A stretch of DNA of 64,000 bases from JAWKIW01 sp046331175 (GTDB lineage: Bacteria; Actinomycetota; Acidimicrobiia; Acidimicrobiales; Acidimicrobilacustridaceae). A program made the position numbers and the translations under genes. Below the pieces are notes generated by a model. It ran no database searches, had not been told where the DNA came from, and was given only the letters and a program-made list of their open reading frames with translations. Location of the stretch: assembly GCA_046331175.1 (NCBI GenBank), contig JAXLRI010000018.1, positions 4,428 to 68,427 on the forward strand, written 5' to 3'. Below, piece by piece: positions 16,674 to 24,834 of the stretch (positions within the stretch are counted from its first letter, which is position 1; each line of letters opens with the position of its first letter).

Positions 16674-17216
16674 ATGCGTGGACGAGCGTTGCTGGCAGCC
16701 GGTGCAGTGGTCGGGGCCGGGGTGCTGATGGTGCCCGGGGTGGCGTGGGCGCACCACGTGTTCCTGGACGTGAACGCCACGGGGGCCCAGGTGCCCGGCG
16801 GCGATCCCGACGGCAACGTCACGGGCGTGATCGACTTCGACGACGACGTCAGCAACGACATCTGCATCAACGCCACGTCGTCGAACCTCGGCACCATCAC
16901 GAGCGTCCTCATCGTCAACAAGACGGACAGCTCGACGCTGTTCAGCTTCGGGACCTCGCTGAAGACCTGCCTGCCGGCCAGCGACGCGGTGATCACCGCG
17001 CTGCACGACACCGCCAGCGAGTACCGCTTCGTCGTCAGCACCCAGGACTTCCCCGAGGGGGCCGTCGCCAGCGAGCTCGTCGAGGAGCCGCCGAGCACGA
17101 CCACGTCGTCCACGACGACGTCGACGAGCTCGCCGACCACCTCGTCGACCTCCACGACGACCACGGCACCGCTGGTCGCCTCCAACACCGCGACCACGCC
17201 GGCGTTCACCGGCTGA
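16674..17216 (+). CDS. Secreted Thr/Ser-rich protein with His-His mature N terminus and AFTG tail
   Basis: A 180-residue exported protein. The signal peptide ends VAWA and the mature chain starts HHVFLDVNATG. A beta-rich domain (about 25-135) contains two cysteines (ICINA and KTCLP) that may pair. A Thr/Ser linker follows, and the protein ends exactly at TTPAFTG. The same terminal motif closes two other secreted proteins in this window. ATG start is preceded by a GGGAGG site. Its stop overlaps the next gene (TGATG). The context suggests a copper-related extracytoplasmic protein; no family recognised. Confidence 0.7.
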   Translation: MRGRALLAAGAVVGAGVLMVPGVAWAHHVFLDVNATGAQVPGGDPDGNVTGVIDFDDDVSNDICINATSSNLGTITSVLIVNKTDSSTLFSFGTSLKTCLPASDAVITALHDTASEYRFVVSTQDFPEGAVASELVEEPPSTTTSSTTTSTSSPTTSSTSTTTTAPLVASNTATTPAFTG

Positions 17217-18073
17217 TGCGAACGAGGGCGGCGACCCCCGGGCGGCGCCCCCGCGTCCGACGGCTCCGCGCCGCCGGCGCCGGGGCGCTCGCCGCAGCGG
17301 TGGCCGCCGTGGTGCTGGTCGTGTCGGCCGGCCCGGCGCTGGCCCACGGTCCGACCGGCATCTTCCAGCCCCAACCGGGCGACACCCGGGTGGTCGGGCC
17401 GCTCCAGCTGAGCTTCCGCACCCGGCTGATCTACGCCAACGACACCGAGCCGATCACCAAGGACGCCACCGTCACGATCCAGGGCACCGGTCCGGGAGGC
17501 AGCGTCGGACCGGTCCGGATGTCGTACGCGGGGAGCGACGGCTACTACGTGGGCACGGTGACCTTCCCGGCGGCGGGGACCTGGCACCTGCAGTACCAGG
17601 CGAACTGGCCGTGGCTGAACGTCCCGCCCGGGCCGCAGGCCCAGTACGCCTTCGACCAACCGGTCTCGGCGCCGCCCACGACGCCGCCTCCCACCGCACC
17701 CCCGCCCACCGCCGGGCCGCAGCCGACCGCGCCGCCCGTGACGGCCACCCCCGGGGGCGCCGCGCCGGTGACGCCGGCGCCCACCACGACGTCGACCGCA
17801 GCGGCGGTGGGAGGCGACCTCACGACCACCACCACGGCTTCGGCCGACTCGACCACCACCGAGGCCACCGGCACCTCCACCACCGCGCCACCGGCTCCGT
17901 CGAACACCGCCACGCCGACCACCGGCGAGCTGGCCACCAGCGCCATCACCGACCAGCCCTCGGGCGGGAGCGGTCCGCTGTGGGCGCTGGTCGCCGGCGG
18001 TGTCGTGGTGGCCGGAGGCATCGCCGCCGCCGTCGTCGTGCTCAGCGGTCGCCGCACGCCACCCGCCGGCTGA
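17216..18073 (+). CDS. CopC/YtkA-like secreted protein with C-terminal membrane anchor
   Basis: A 285-residue exported protein. After a twin-Arg-rich basic start the signal peptide ends GPALA, giving mature HGPTGIFQPQPGDTRVVGP. The N-terminal immunoglobulin-like domain (about 42-150) resembles CopC/YtkA/FixH-type proteins, with the exposed His typical of copper binding. A long Pro/Thr-rich linker (about 155-240), a membrane helix (ALVAGGVVVAGGIAAAVVVL) and a basic tail follow. The ATG overlaps the stop of the preceding gene by one base, so the pair is coupled. Copper transfer with the neighbouring YcnI protein is plausible but unproven. Confidence 0.72.
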   Translation: MRTRAATPGRRPRVRRLRAAGAGALAAAVAAVVLVVSAGPALAHGPTGIFQPQPGDTRVVGPLQLSFRTRLIYANDTEPITKDATVTIQGTGPGGSVGPVRMSYAGSDGYYVGTVTFPAAGTWHLQYQANWPWLNVPPGPQAQYAFDQPVSAPPTTPPPTAPPPTAGPQPTAPPVTATPGGAAPVTPAPTTTSTAAAVGGDLTTTTTASADSTTTEATGTSTTAPPAPSNTATPTTGELATSAITDQPSGGSGPLWALVAGGVVVAGGIAAAVVVLSGRRTPPAG

Positions 18074-18109
18074 CCGGCTGACCCGTCGACCACCCGGGCG
18101 CGGCGCGGC

Positions 18110-19126
18110 TCAGCCGTGCTGCCAGAAGCGCTGCTGGAGGGTGCGGGTGCCCTCGAGGGCGGCGGCGTCGAGGCGGGCCACCTCGTCGGGGGTGAGCGCC
18201 CAGCCCAGCGCGCCGGCGTTGTCGGTGGCCTGCTTGCGGTTCTTGGCGCCCGGGATGGGCACCGCGCCCTTGGCGATGATCCACGCCAGGGCGACCTGCG
18301 ACGGCGTGCGGTCGCCGTGGGCCTCGCCCAGCTCGCGCAGCACGGCGACGACGGCGTCGACCTGCTCCATCGGGTGGGCCGAGAAGTCGCGCCGCCCCGG
18401 CGGCGGGTTGGCGGCGGAGTACTTGCCGGTGAGCCGACCCTGCCCGATGGGCGAGTAGGCCAGCGGGACGACGCCGAGCTCGGCGCACGCCGCCAGCAGG
18501 CCGCTGGTCGCGGGTCGGGTGCGCAGCAGCGAGAGCTCGATCTGGTTGGTGGCCACCCGCAGCCCGTGCCTGCGCAGCTCGGCATCGATGGCCCGCAGCT
18601 CCCGCTCGCTGTAGTTCGACACGCCGATGGTGCGGATCAGGCCCTCCTGGTGCACGGCGGCCAGCGCGTCGGCGAAGGCACCGTGGCCACGGATGCTGAT
18701 GGGACCGTGGATCTGGTAGAGGTCGACGGCCTCGGTGCCCAGCCGGTCGAGCGACGCCTGCACCGAACGGCGGAGGTCGTGGCGGAGGCGGACCTTCCAG
18801 GGGAACGGCATGAACTTGGTGGCGATCACGACCTTCGATCGCCGTGCCGCGTCGGTGCCGCGCAGCAGCTCGCCCACGATGCGCTCGGACTCGCCGTTGC
18901 CGTACACCTCGGCGGTGTCGAAGAAGGTGACGCCTGCCTCGAGGCAGGCGTCCCAGGCCTCCTGGATCGAGGCGCGGGTCAGGTCGGTGTCGTACCCGCC
19001 CATCCCCCACGTCGACTTGTCGCCCCACGCCCAGGTCCCGACCCCGAGGGGCGGCAGGGCCACCTCGCCGCCGGCCAGCGGGATGCGGTCGTCGGCGGTG
19101 GGCACGGCTTCGGCATCGTCGGCCAT
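18110..19126 (-). CDS. Aldo/keto reductase
   Basis: A 338-residue NAD(P)H-dependent oxidoreductase with the (beta/alpha)8 aldo/keto reductase fold. The tetrad is visible: Asp and Tyr in FFDTAEVYGNGESE, Lys in VIATKFMPFPW and His in DLYQIHGP. The cofactor loop near the C terminus reads AVPIPGAKNRKQATDN. Start ATG (MADDAEAV); upstream readings run into the low-complexity gap before the LCP gene. It is monocistronic and converges on the CopC-like gene. Substrate unknown. Confidence 0.9.
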   Translation of the reverse strand: MADDAEAVPTADDRIPLAGGEVALPPLGVGTWAWGDKSTWGMGGYDTDLTRASIQEAWDACLEAGVTFFDTAEVYGNGESERIVGELLRGTDAARRSKVVIATKFMPFPWKVRLRHDLRRSVQASLDRLGTEAVDLYQIHGPISIRGHGAFADALAAVHQEGLIRTIGVSNYSERELRAIDAELRRHGLRVATNQIELSLLRTRPATSGLLAACAELGVVPLAYSPIGQGRLTGKYSAANPPPGRRDFSAHPMEQVDAVVAVLRELGEAHGDRTPSQVALAWIIAKGAVPIPGAKNRKQATDNAGALGWALTPDEVARLDAAALEGTRTLQQRFWQHG

Positions 19127-19214
19127 CGGGTCCTCCAGGCTCAGGCGGTCCCCCACCCTGCCCCACCCGAGGTCCGGGCTGTCGGATCCGGGCGGCGGGT
19201 CGGCGGATCGGCCC

Positions 19215-19224
19215 GGGGGGGGGG
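19215..19224 (+). repeat. Ten-G homopolymer upstream of LCP gene
   Basis: An uninterrupted run of ten G, about 42 nt before the LCP start and 28 nt before its TAGGTT hexamer, so between or near the -35 and upstream promoter region. Tracts like this can vary in length by slippage. Otherwise the 139-bp gap shows no structure. Confidence 0.5.
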
Positions 19225-19265
19225 TGCACCGGTGGGCCCGGTGCCGGCCGGTAGGTTGGGCCGCC

Positions 19266-20447
19266 ATGGAGGCGACGCCGTCCCCGGGCGCGTCCCCGTT
19301 CGCTCGGGCGTGGATGTGGATCACGTCGCACCGCGTGCTGTCGGCTGCCGGTGCGGCGGTGCTCGTCGTCGCGCTCGTGGCCGGTGGGCTCACCTGGTGG
19401 ACCAAGCGCCAGGTCGACGAGATCCCCACCTTCGCCGAGGCGGCGCCCGGCCTGGTCACCAGCGACGTCGCCTCGACGCTGCCGGTCACCACCAGCACCG
19501 ACCCCGGGGTGCCGGTGTCGGATGCCCCGCCGGTGGAGGCGCTGCCACCACCGGGTGAGCGGGCCTACACCTACCTGGTGTTCTCCACCGGCTCCGACGC
19601 GCTCAGCTCGGCCGACGCCCAGCGCCTGCAGATCCCGCCCGACCGGGCCGCCATGAGCGACCGGCTCACCGACTCGATCATGCTCGTCGTCGTGCACCCC
19701 AAGACCCACGAGGTCGGGGTGCTGTCGATCCCCCGCGACCTGTACCTGCCGTCGATCGGCGACCGGATCAACACCGTCTTCATCCGCTCCGGGCCCCGGG
19801 CCCTCGCCGAGACGGTCGGGCGCCTCACGGGCCTGCCCGTCGACCACATGGTGGCGGTCAACTTCACCGCCTTCGGCGATCTGGCCGACGCCCTGGGCGG
19901 CGTCGACCTCTGGGTCGACGGCCCGGCGCGCGACCTCAACACCGGCTTCGAGACCGACCGGTCGGGGTGCATGCACATGGACGCCGCCACCTCGCTCGCC
20001 TACGCGCGCTCGCGCCACTGGGAGGTGCGCACCACCAGCGGCTGGCAGCTGTACACCGCCGACGACTTCGGCCGCATCGAGCGCCAGCAGCGGTTCCTCC
20101 GGGCGGCGGCTCGCAAGCTGGCCAGCCCGTCGGGCGTGCTCGCCCTCGGCAACCTGCTCGGCGTCGCCCAGCGCACCCTGACCATCGACCGCGACCTCGA
20201 CGTGCTGGCCACCGCCGGCATGGCGCGCGACCTCCTGGGCGATCCGTCCACGGTCATCACCACCCACTCGTACCAGGGCACCCCCGGGTGGGCCGGTGCG
20301 GCATCGGTCGTCTACGGCGACGCCGGGGCCAACGCCGGGACCCTCACCGAGATGAAGCGGCTGCTCCTCGGCCAGCCGGCGCCTCCTGCCCCCGAGGGGC
20401 TCCCGGCACCGCCGGCCGCACCGCCGGCGGGCAACGGCAGCTGTTGA
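19266..20447 (+). CDS. LytR-CpsA-Psr (LCP) family cell-wall polymer ligase
   Basis: A 393-residue membrane protein. A single N-terminal helix (VLSAAGAAVLVVALVAGGLT, about 24-44) is followed by an extracytoplasmic LCP domain (about 100-330). Recognisable parts are TDSIMLVVVHPKTHEVGVLS, IPRDLYLP, INTVF, GGVDLWVDGPARD and LAYARSRH, with the Arg and Asp residues that bind the polyprenyl phosphate. LCP proteins attach wall glycopolymers to peptidoglycan. The C terminus is Pro/Ala-rich and ends in Cys. Possible leaderless start: TAGGTT lies 8 nt before the ATG. Confidence 0.9.
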   Translation: MEATPSPGASPFARAWMWITSHRVLSAAGAAVLVVALVAGGLTWWTKRQVDEIPTFAEAAPGLVTSDVASTLPVTTSTDPGVPVSDAPPVEALPPPGERAYTYLVFSTGSDALSSADAQRLQIPPDRAAMSDRLTDSIMLVVVHPKTHEVGVLSIPRDLYLPSIGDRINTVFIRSGPRALAETVGRLTGLPVDHMVAVNFTAFGDLADALGGVDLWVDGPARDLNTGFETDRSGCMHMDAATSLAYARSRHWEVRTTSGWQLYTADDFGRIERQQRFLRAAARKLASPSGVLALGNLLGVAQRTLTIDRDLDVLATAGMARDLLGDPSTVITTHSYQGTPGWAGAASVVYGDAGANAGTLTEMKRLLLGQPAPPAPEGLPAPPAAPPAGNGSC

Positions 20448-20451
20448 CGGC

Positions 20452-20600
20452 CTAGCCGGCGCGGACGGCCTCGCCCACCGGCGGCCAGTCCGGCGTCCAG
20501 CCGGCGAGGCGGCGACGCAGCCACCGAGCCCGGTCGGGTAGACGACGCCGCGCCAGTCCCGGTACTCCCACCCCGAGCAGCCGACCCGGGCCGTTGCCAT
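20452..20600 (-). pseudogene. DUF72 (YecE-like) gene remnant, N-terminal only
   Basis: The minus strand encodes an ATG followed by the DUF72 opening VGCSGWEYRDWRGVVYPTG. After about 24 codons the family sequence stops. In another frame the DNA continues as a plausible C-terminal tail (RRRLAGWTPDWPPVGEAVRAG) ending at TAG. The usual 240-300 residues between are absent, so this looks like a large internal deletion with frameshift. The N-terminal match is by eye but distinctive. Confidence 0.6.
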
Positions 20601-20667
20601 GTGCTCGTCCTACCCCGTGAGGGCCCACCGGAACCACCGGATCGCCCACCGCCTACGATCGGCGACC

Positions 20668-21693
20668 ATGCGCATCGCGGTCATCGGAGCGGGCTCCTGG
20701 GGGACGACGGTGGCGGCCCTGGCCGCCGAGCGGTCCGACACCGTGCTGTGGGCCCTCGAGGACGAGGTCGTCGAGGCGGTCGAGCGCGACCACCAGAACC
20801 CGGTCTACCTGCCCGACGTGGCCCTGCCGCCCGGGCTGCGCGCCACCACCGACGTGGAGGCCGCCGTCGCCGACCGAGACGTCGTCATCCTCGCCGTCCC
20901 GGCCCAGCACCTGCGATCGGTCGCGGCGAGGCTGGCGCCGGCGGTGCCGGCCGGCGCCGTGGTGGTCAGCCTGGCCAAGGGCATCGAGCGGGAGACCCTG
21001 CGGCGGCCGACCGAGGTCGTCACCGAAGAGCTGGGCCACCTCCCCGCCGGCCGGATCGGCGTGCTGTCCGGCCCGAACCTGGCCCGGGAGGTGAGCGACG
21101 GGCAGCCGTCGGCCACGGTGGTGGCCATGGCCGACGCGACGGCCGCGGCCCGGGTGCAGGAGGCGCTGCTGAGCGCTCGCTTCCGCGTGTACACCAGCGA
21201 GGACGTCGTGGGCTGCGAGATCGGCGGGGCGGTCAAGAACGTCATCGCCATCGCCGCGGGCGCCGCCGACGGCCTCGGCTTCGGCTGGAACGCCCGGGCC
21301 GCCCTCATCAGCCGGGGCCTGGCCGAGCTGACCCGCCTGGGCGTCGCCCTCGGCGGCGATCCCCTGACGTTCCTGGGCCTGGCCGGCAACGGCGATCTGA
21401 TCGCCACGTGCTCGAGCCCCCAGAGCCGCAACCGTCGCTTCGGCGTCGAGCTCGGCCGCGGGCGGCGCACCGAGGAGATCATCGGGGACACCAAGATGGT
21501 CGCCGAGGGGGTCGCCTCGGCGCCGGCCGTGCTCGCGCTGGCGGCGTCGGTCGACGTCGACATGCCCATCGCCACCCAGGTCGCCGCCCTCCTCCGGGGT
21601 GAGATCGGCCCGGCCGACGTGGTGACGACCCTCATGCACCGCGAGCCCACCACCGAGCTCCACGACCTGGGTCGGCCCGGCGGGGCCGGCTGA
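20668..21693 (+). CDS. gpsA: NAD(P)-dependent glycerol-3-phosphate dehydrogenase
   Basis: A 341-residue enzyme converting dihydroxyacetone phosphate to sn-glycerol 3-phosphate for phospholipid synthesis. The Rossmann motif is IAVIGAGSWGTTVAALAAE. Catalytic and substrate elements follow: SLAKGIE, LSGPNLAREV, the EIGGAVKNVIAIAAG lysine loop, GLGFGWNARAALISRGL, GLAGNGDLIATCSSPQSRNR and the late EGV segment. Length is typical for bacterial GpsA. A TACGAT hexamer ends 8 nt before the ATG, consistent with a leaderless transcript. It is followed by a short triplicated repeat. Confidence 0.95.
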   Translation: MRIAVIGAGSWGTTVAALAAERSDTVLWALEDEVVEAVERDHQNPVYLPDVALPPGLRATTDVEAAVADRDVVILAVPAQHLRSVAARLAPAVPAGAVVVSLAKGIERETLRRPTEVVTEELGHLPAGRIGVLSGPNLAREVSDGQPSATVVAMADATAAARVQEALLSARFRVYTSEDVVGCEIGGAVKNVIAIAAGAADGLGFGWNARAALISRGLAELTRLGVALGGDPLTFLGLAGNGDLIATCSSPQSRNRRFGVELGRGRRTEEIIGDTKMVAEGVASAPAVLALAASVDVDMPIATQVAALLRGEIGPADVVTTLMHREPTTELHDLGRPGGAG

Positions 21694-21700
21694 CCCGTTC

Positions 21701-21748
21701 GATCAGCGCACGCGCACCGATCAGCGCACGCTCCCGATCAGCGCACGC
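21701..21748. repeat. Three direct copies of GATCAGCGCACGC
   Basis: Copies start at 21701, 21719 and 21736, spaced 18 and 17 nt. The last copy contains the stop and final codons of the minus-strand 95-residue protein, so the others look like duplicated 3-prime ends of that gene. They sit in the convergent gap after gpsA. Confidence 0.75.
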
Positions 21749-22025
21749 TCCACGCCTCGTGGGCGAAGGCGCACCACATGTCGGGCTCGGCCTCGACCAG
21801 GACGGGGGCCCGGCCCAGCTCGGCGACCAGCGCCCCGTGGCACGCGGCGAGGTCGCCGACGGCCAGCTGCTCGAGCCGGCACCACGAGCCGTCGTCCTCG
21901 TCCCAGCCGACCCCTCGCTCGACGGCCCACGAATCGTCGGCCAGGAAGTGGATCAGCTGCCAGGCCGACGTGGGTCGCGCGCCCACGGTGTCCCCGGTGC
22001 CGCTCGTTGCCTCGATCGTGCTCAT
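21738..22025 (-). CDS. Small hypothetical protein in sigma/anti-sigma operon
   Basis: A 95-residue cytoplasmic protein with no signal or membrane segment and no family I recognise. It is acidic and Trp-rich (SAWQLIHFLADDSWAVERGV, DMWCAFAHEAWSV). Its ATG overlaps the TGA of the anti-sigma gene, so it is the third gene of the ECF sigma operon and probably co-translated. It could modulate the anti-sigma factor or be an output gene. Its 3-prime end is part of a triplicated 13-bp repeat. Confidence 0.7.
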   Translation of the reverse strand: MSTIEATSGTGDTVGARPTSAWQLIHFLADDSWAVERGVGWDEDDGSWCRLEQLAVGDLAACHGALVAELGRAPVLVEAEPDMWCAFAHEAWSVR

Positions 22026-22771
22026 GCGTAGCTCCCTCGCAGGACGCTCTCGTCGGAGTGGACCATGCGCCCGTCGTCGGGCTGGACGGAGATGTCGACC
22101 GCCTTGTAGCGCCCGACCAGCTCGTCGGGCAGCGTGAACGAGGCGCTCTGGCGGTCGTGGGGCAGCACCCCGACGGGGAGCATCTGCCCGCTGTCGGGCT
22201 CGAAGAGCCACACCTCGTAGAACGACCCGTCGGGCGGCGGCGGCAGCTGCCGGGTGGTGACCGTCATGACCGACGACGAGCCGGCGTCGACCATCGACAC
22301 CGAACCGCTGCCGGCCGATCCGCCCTCGGGCTGCAGCGCCACCTGCACCTCGCCACCCGACGCCGGTCCCCGCAGCCGGGCGACCCCGACGGCCCCACCG
22401 ACGAGCACGACCAGGGCGACGACGGCCGCCACCGCCGGCCACCGACGCCGGGCGCGCCGTCGGTCGTCGAGCGCCACGACGGGCGCCACCGCATCGGCGC
22501 CTGCGGTGGACCCGCCCTCGTCGTCGGGCACGACGGTGAGCGGGGGCACCACCTCGGCCTCGTCCAGCCCGGTGCGCTCCACCCGCCGGAGCGTCCCCGT
22601 GGCCACCGCCACCTCGACGAGCTCGTCCCGACACGCCGGGCAGCGGCGCAGGTGAGCGCCCACGGCTCGGGTGCGGGCCAGGTCGAGCTCGCCGGCGAGC
22701 AGGGCGGCGAGGTCGTCGGTGGGGTGCTGCGGCGGCTCGCCGGGCACGGGGGCGAGCGACGGAGGCGTCAC
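22022..22771 (-). CDS. Anti-sigma factor (RskA-type, zinc-binding)
   Basis: A 249-residue single-pass membrane protein. The cytoplasmic N-terminal domain (about 15-60) carries a ZAS motif HLRRCPACRDEL (HxxxCxxC), which binds the sigma factor. A membrane helix (AVAAVVALVVLVGGAVGVA, about 115-135) is followed by an extracytoplasmic RskA-like C-terminal domain with YEVWLFEPDSGQMLPVGVLP. GTG start overlaps the sigma stop as GTGA, and its own stop overlaps the next ATG. Signal-dependent proteolysis is the family norm. Confidence 0.9.
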   Translation of the reverse strand: MTPPSLAPVPGEPPQHPTDDLAALLAGELDLARTRAVGAHLRRCPACRDELVEVAVATGTLRRVERTGLDEAEVVPPLTVVPDDEGGSTAGADAVAPVVALDDRRRARRRWPAVAAVVALVVLVGGAVGVARLRGPASGGEVQVALQPEGGSAGSGSVSMVDAGSSSVMTVTTRQLPPPPDGSFYEVWLFEPDSGQMLPVGVLPHDRQSASFTLPDELVGRYKAVDISVQPDDGRMVHSDESVLRGSYA

Positions 22772-23349
22772 GTCGGGTCCTCCTCGGGGACGAGGGCGCT
22801 GGCCAGGGCCCGCAGGCCCCGGTGCGAGCGGGCCTTCACCGTCCCGAGCGGGACGCCGAGGCGCTCGGCGATCTGGGTCTGGGTGAGCCCGCCGAAGTAG
22901 GCGAGGACGAGCACCTCGCGCTGGTCGCCGGTGAGGCCGGCCAGGGCCGCCCGCACGGTCACCGCGTCGGCGAACTGGTCGACGAAGGCGTCGGGCGACG
23001 GCACCTCGTCGTGGGGCTCGACGCCAGCGACCGGGGCCGAGCGACCGAGGCGGCGGAGGTGGTCGATGGCGCGCTTGCGGGCCACGCCGAGCAGCCACGG
23101 CTCGAGGGGGCGGGACGGGTCGTACCGGTCGCGGCTGCGCCACACGTCGAGGAACGCCTGCTGCAGCACGTCGTCGACGTCGGGGCCGGGCACGAGCCGG
23201 CGCAGGTAGGCCTGCACCATCGGGCCGTAGACGGCGTAGCACTCCCGCCACGCGCCCGGATCGTCGGCCAGGCGGGCGCCGAGGGTGGCGGCGTCGGCGA
23301 GGGCCGTGGCCCGACCGGACCGACCGCCGCCCCGGCCGTCGGACGCCAT
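22768..23349 (-). CDS. ECF-type RNA polymerase sigma factor
   Basis: A 193-residue sigma-70 factor of the ECF group (SigK/SigL-like). Region 2 reads AYLRRLVPGPDVDDVLQQAF then DVWRSRDRYDPSRPLEPWLL and RKRAIDHLRR. Region 4 is LTGDQREVLVLAYFGGLTQT followed by QIAERLGVPLGTVKARSHRG. It is first in a three-gene operon with its anti-sigma factor. The ATG (MASDGRGGG) is the likeliest start; GTG codons a little upstream are possible. The 237-bp gap to the divergent dapC-like gene should hold its promoter, but I cannot pick one out. Confidence 0.9.
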   Translation of the reverse strand: MASDGRGGGRSGRATALADAATLGARLADDPGAWRECYAVYGPMVQAYLRRLVPGPDVDDVLQQAFLDVWRSRDRYDPSRPLEPWLLGVARKRAIDHLRRLGRSAPVAGVEPHDEVPSPDAFVDQFADAVTVRAALAGLTGDQREVLVLAYFGGLTQTQIAERLGVPLGTVKARSHRGLRALASALVPEEDPT

Positions 23350-23586
23350 CGGCAGCACCAGGGTGGCGCGCACCGACGACCAGCCCAGGGGCCCGTCCCC
23401 GGCCGGCACGAGCGCCGGCAGCACCCACGCCGGTGGCCACGCCGGCCGCCGTCGCCACCTCATCGCGGCACCGCCAGGATCACGACCTCGCTCCTCTCCG
23501 CACCCGACCGACCCGGGCTCCTCGTCTGCACCTTCGTCCCCGGGTGGAGAACGGTTGCACCGGGAGCCGAGATTCCCGCCACTACG

Positions 23587-24834
23587 GTGGCCGCCATCGC
23601 GACCCCCGACGACGACCAGCCCGTCCCGCCAGCCGCCGCCGGGGCCGTTCCCCCCGGCGCCGCCGGGCCCTCCAGCCGCCTCGCCCGGCGCGCCCGCGGC
23701 TTCGGATCGACGATCTTCGCCGAGATGTCGGCCCTGGCCCTGGCCACCGGATCGATCAACCTGGGCCAGGGGTTCCCCGACACCGACGGCCCGCCCGAGG
23801 TGCTCGAGGCCGCGGTCGAGGCGATTCGCACCGGCCACAACCAGTACCCGCCCGGCATCGGGATCCCCGAGCTGCGGCGGGCCGTGGCCGACCACCGGGC
23901 GCGCCGCTACGGCACCGCCTACGACGCCGACACCGAGGTCCTCGTCACCGCCGGGGCCACCGAGGCCATCGCCGCGACCCTCCTCGCCCTGTGCGAGCCC
24001 GGCGACGAGGTGGTCGCCTTCGAGCCGTTCTACGACTCGTACTCCGCAGCCATCGCCCTGGCCGGCGGCGTGCGGGTCGGCGTCACCTTGCGCCCTCCCG
24101 GGTTCCGACCCGACCTCGACGCCTTCGCTGCGGCCATCACGCCCCGCACCCGCCTCGTGCTGGTGAACACGCCGCACAACCCGACCGGTTCGGTGTTCAC
24201 CCGCGACGAGCTGGCCGAGATCGCCCGGCTGTGCGTCGAGCACGACCTGGTGGCCGTCACCGACGAGGTCTACGAGCACCTGGTCTTCGCCGGCGAGCAC
24301 GTGCCGCTCGCCTCGTTCCCCGGCATGGGCGACCGCACCGTGACCATCTCGTCGGCCGGCAAGACCTTCTCGGTCACCGGGTGGAAGATCGGCTGGGTGT
24401 GCGCGGCCGAGCCGCTCACCACCGCCGTGCGGACGGTCAAGCAGTTCCTCACCTACGTCAACGGCGCACCGTTCCAGCCGGCGGTGGCCCTCGCCCTCGA
24501 CCGGGCCGACGACCTCGTCCCGCCCCTCGTGGCGGCCCTGCGCGACGGGCGCGACCGGCTGATGGCGGGCCTGTCGGCGGTCGGGTTCGAGGTCTTCTGC
24601 CCCGACGGCACGTACTTCGTCACCACCGACGTGGCCGCGCTCGGCGTCGGCGACGGCATCGACCTGTGCCGCCGGCTCCCCCACGAGGCCGGGGTGGTCG
24701 CCATCCCGGCCTCGGTGTTCTACGCCGATCCGGCCACCGCCCCCACGCTGGTGCGCTTCGCGTTCTGCAAGCGCCCCGAGGTGCTCGACGAGGCGGTGGC
24801 GCGCCTGGCCGGCTGGGCCGAGGGTCGCCGGTGA
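23587..24834 (+). CDS. dapC: PLP-dependent aminotransferase, DapC-like
   Basis: A 415-residue fold-type-I aminotransferase close in sequence style to mycobacterial DapC (N-succinyl-LL-diaminopimelate aminotransferase, lysine/peptidoglycan branch). Hallmarks are INLGQGFPDTDGPPEVLEAA, NQYPPGIGIPELRR, VTAGATEAIAA, NTPHNPTGSVF, TDEVYEHL and the PLP lysine in SSAGKTFSVTGWKIGW. FAFCKR near the end carries the substrate Arg. The start is uncertain: GTG at 23587 has no ribosome-binding site and lies within a TACGGT hexamer. Related aminotransferase activities cannot be excluded. Confidence 0.75.
   Translation: MAAIATPDDDQPVPPAAAGAVPPGAAGPSSRLARRARGFGSTIFAEMSALALATGSINLGQGFPDTDGPPEVLEAAVEAIRTGHNQYPPGIGIPELRRAVADHRARRYGTAYDADTEVLVTAGATEAIAATLLALCEPGDEVVAFEPFYDSYSAAIALAGGVRVGVTLRPPGFRPDLDAFAAAITPRTRLVLVNTPHNPTGSVFTRDELAEIARLCVEHDLVAVTDEVYEHLVFAGEHVPLASFPGMGDRTVTISSAGKTFSVTGWKIGWVCAAEPLTTAVRTVKQFLTYVNGAPFQPAVALALDRADDLVPPLVAALRDGRDRLMAGLSAVGFEVFCPDGTYFVTTDVAALGVGDGIDLCRRLPHEAGVVAIPASVFYADPATAPTLVRFAFCKRPEVLDEAVARLAGWAEGRR

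Noticed and set aside
17940..18066. PTTGELA plus hydrophobic helix and basic tail as an LPXTG sorting signal
   Set aside because: The motif lacks the Leu-Pro pair and lies about 20 residues from the helix. It fits a simple membrane anchor better; no sortase gene is in the window.
18042..20600. Long open frame of 852 codons on the minus strand
   Set aside because: It is antisense to the LCP gene and has low-complexity Arg/Gly/Pro content; only its first 24 codons resemble a family (DUF72).
23583..23598. ATC initiation codon for the DapC-like gene (TACGGT followed 7 nt later by an in-frame ATC)
   Set aside because: The spacing mimics the leaderless pattern, but ATC starts are very rare, so GTG 23587 was kept with low certainty.
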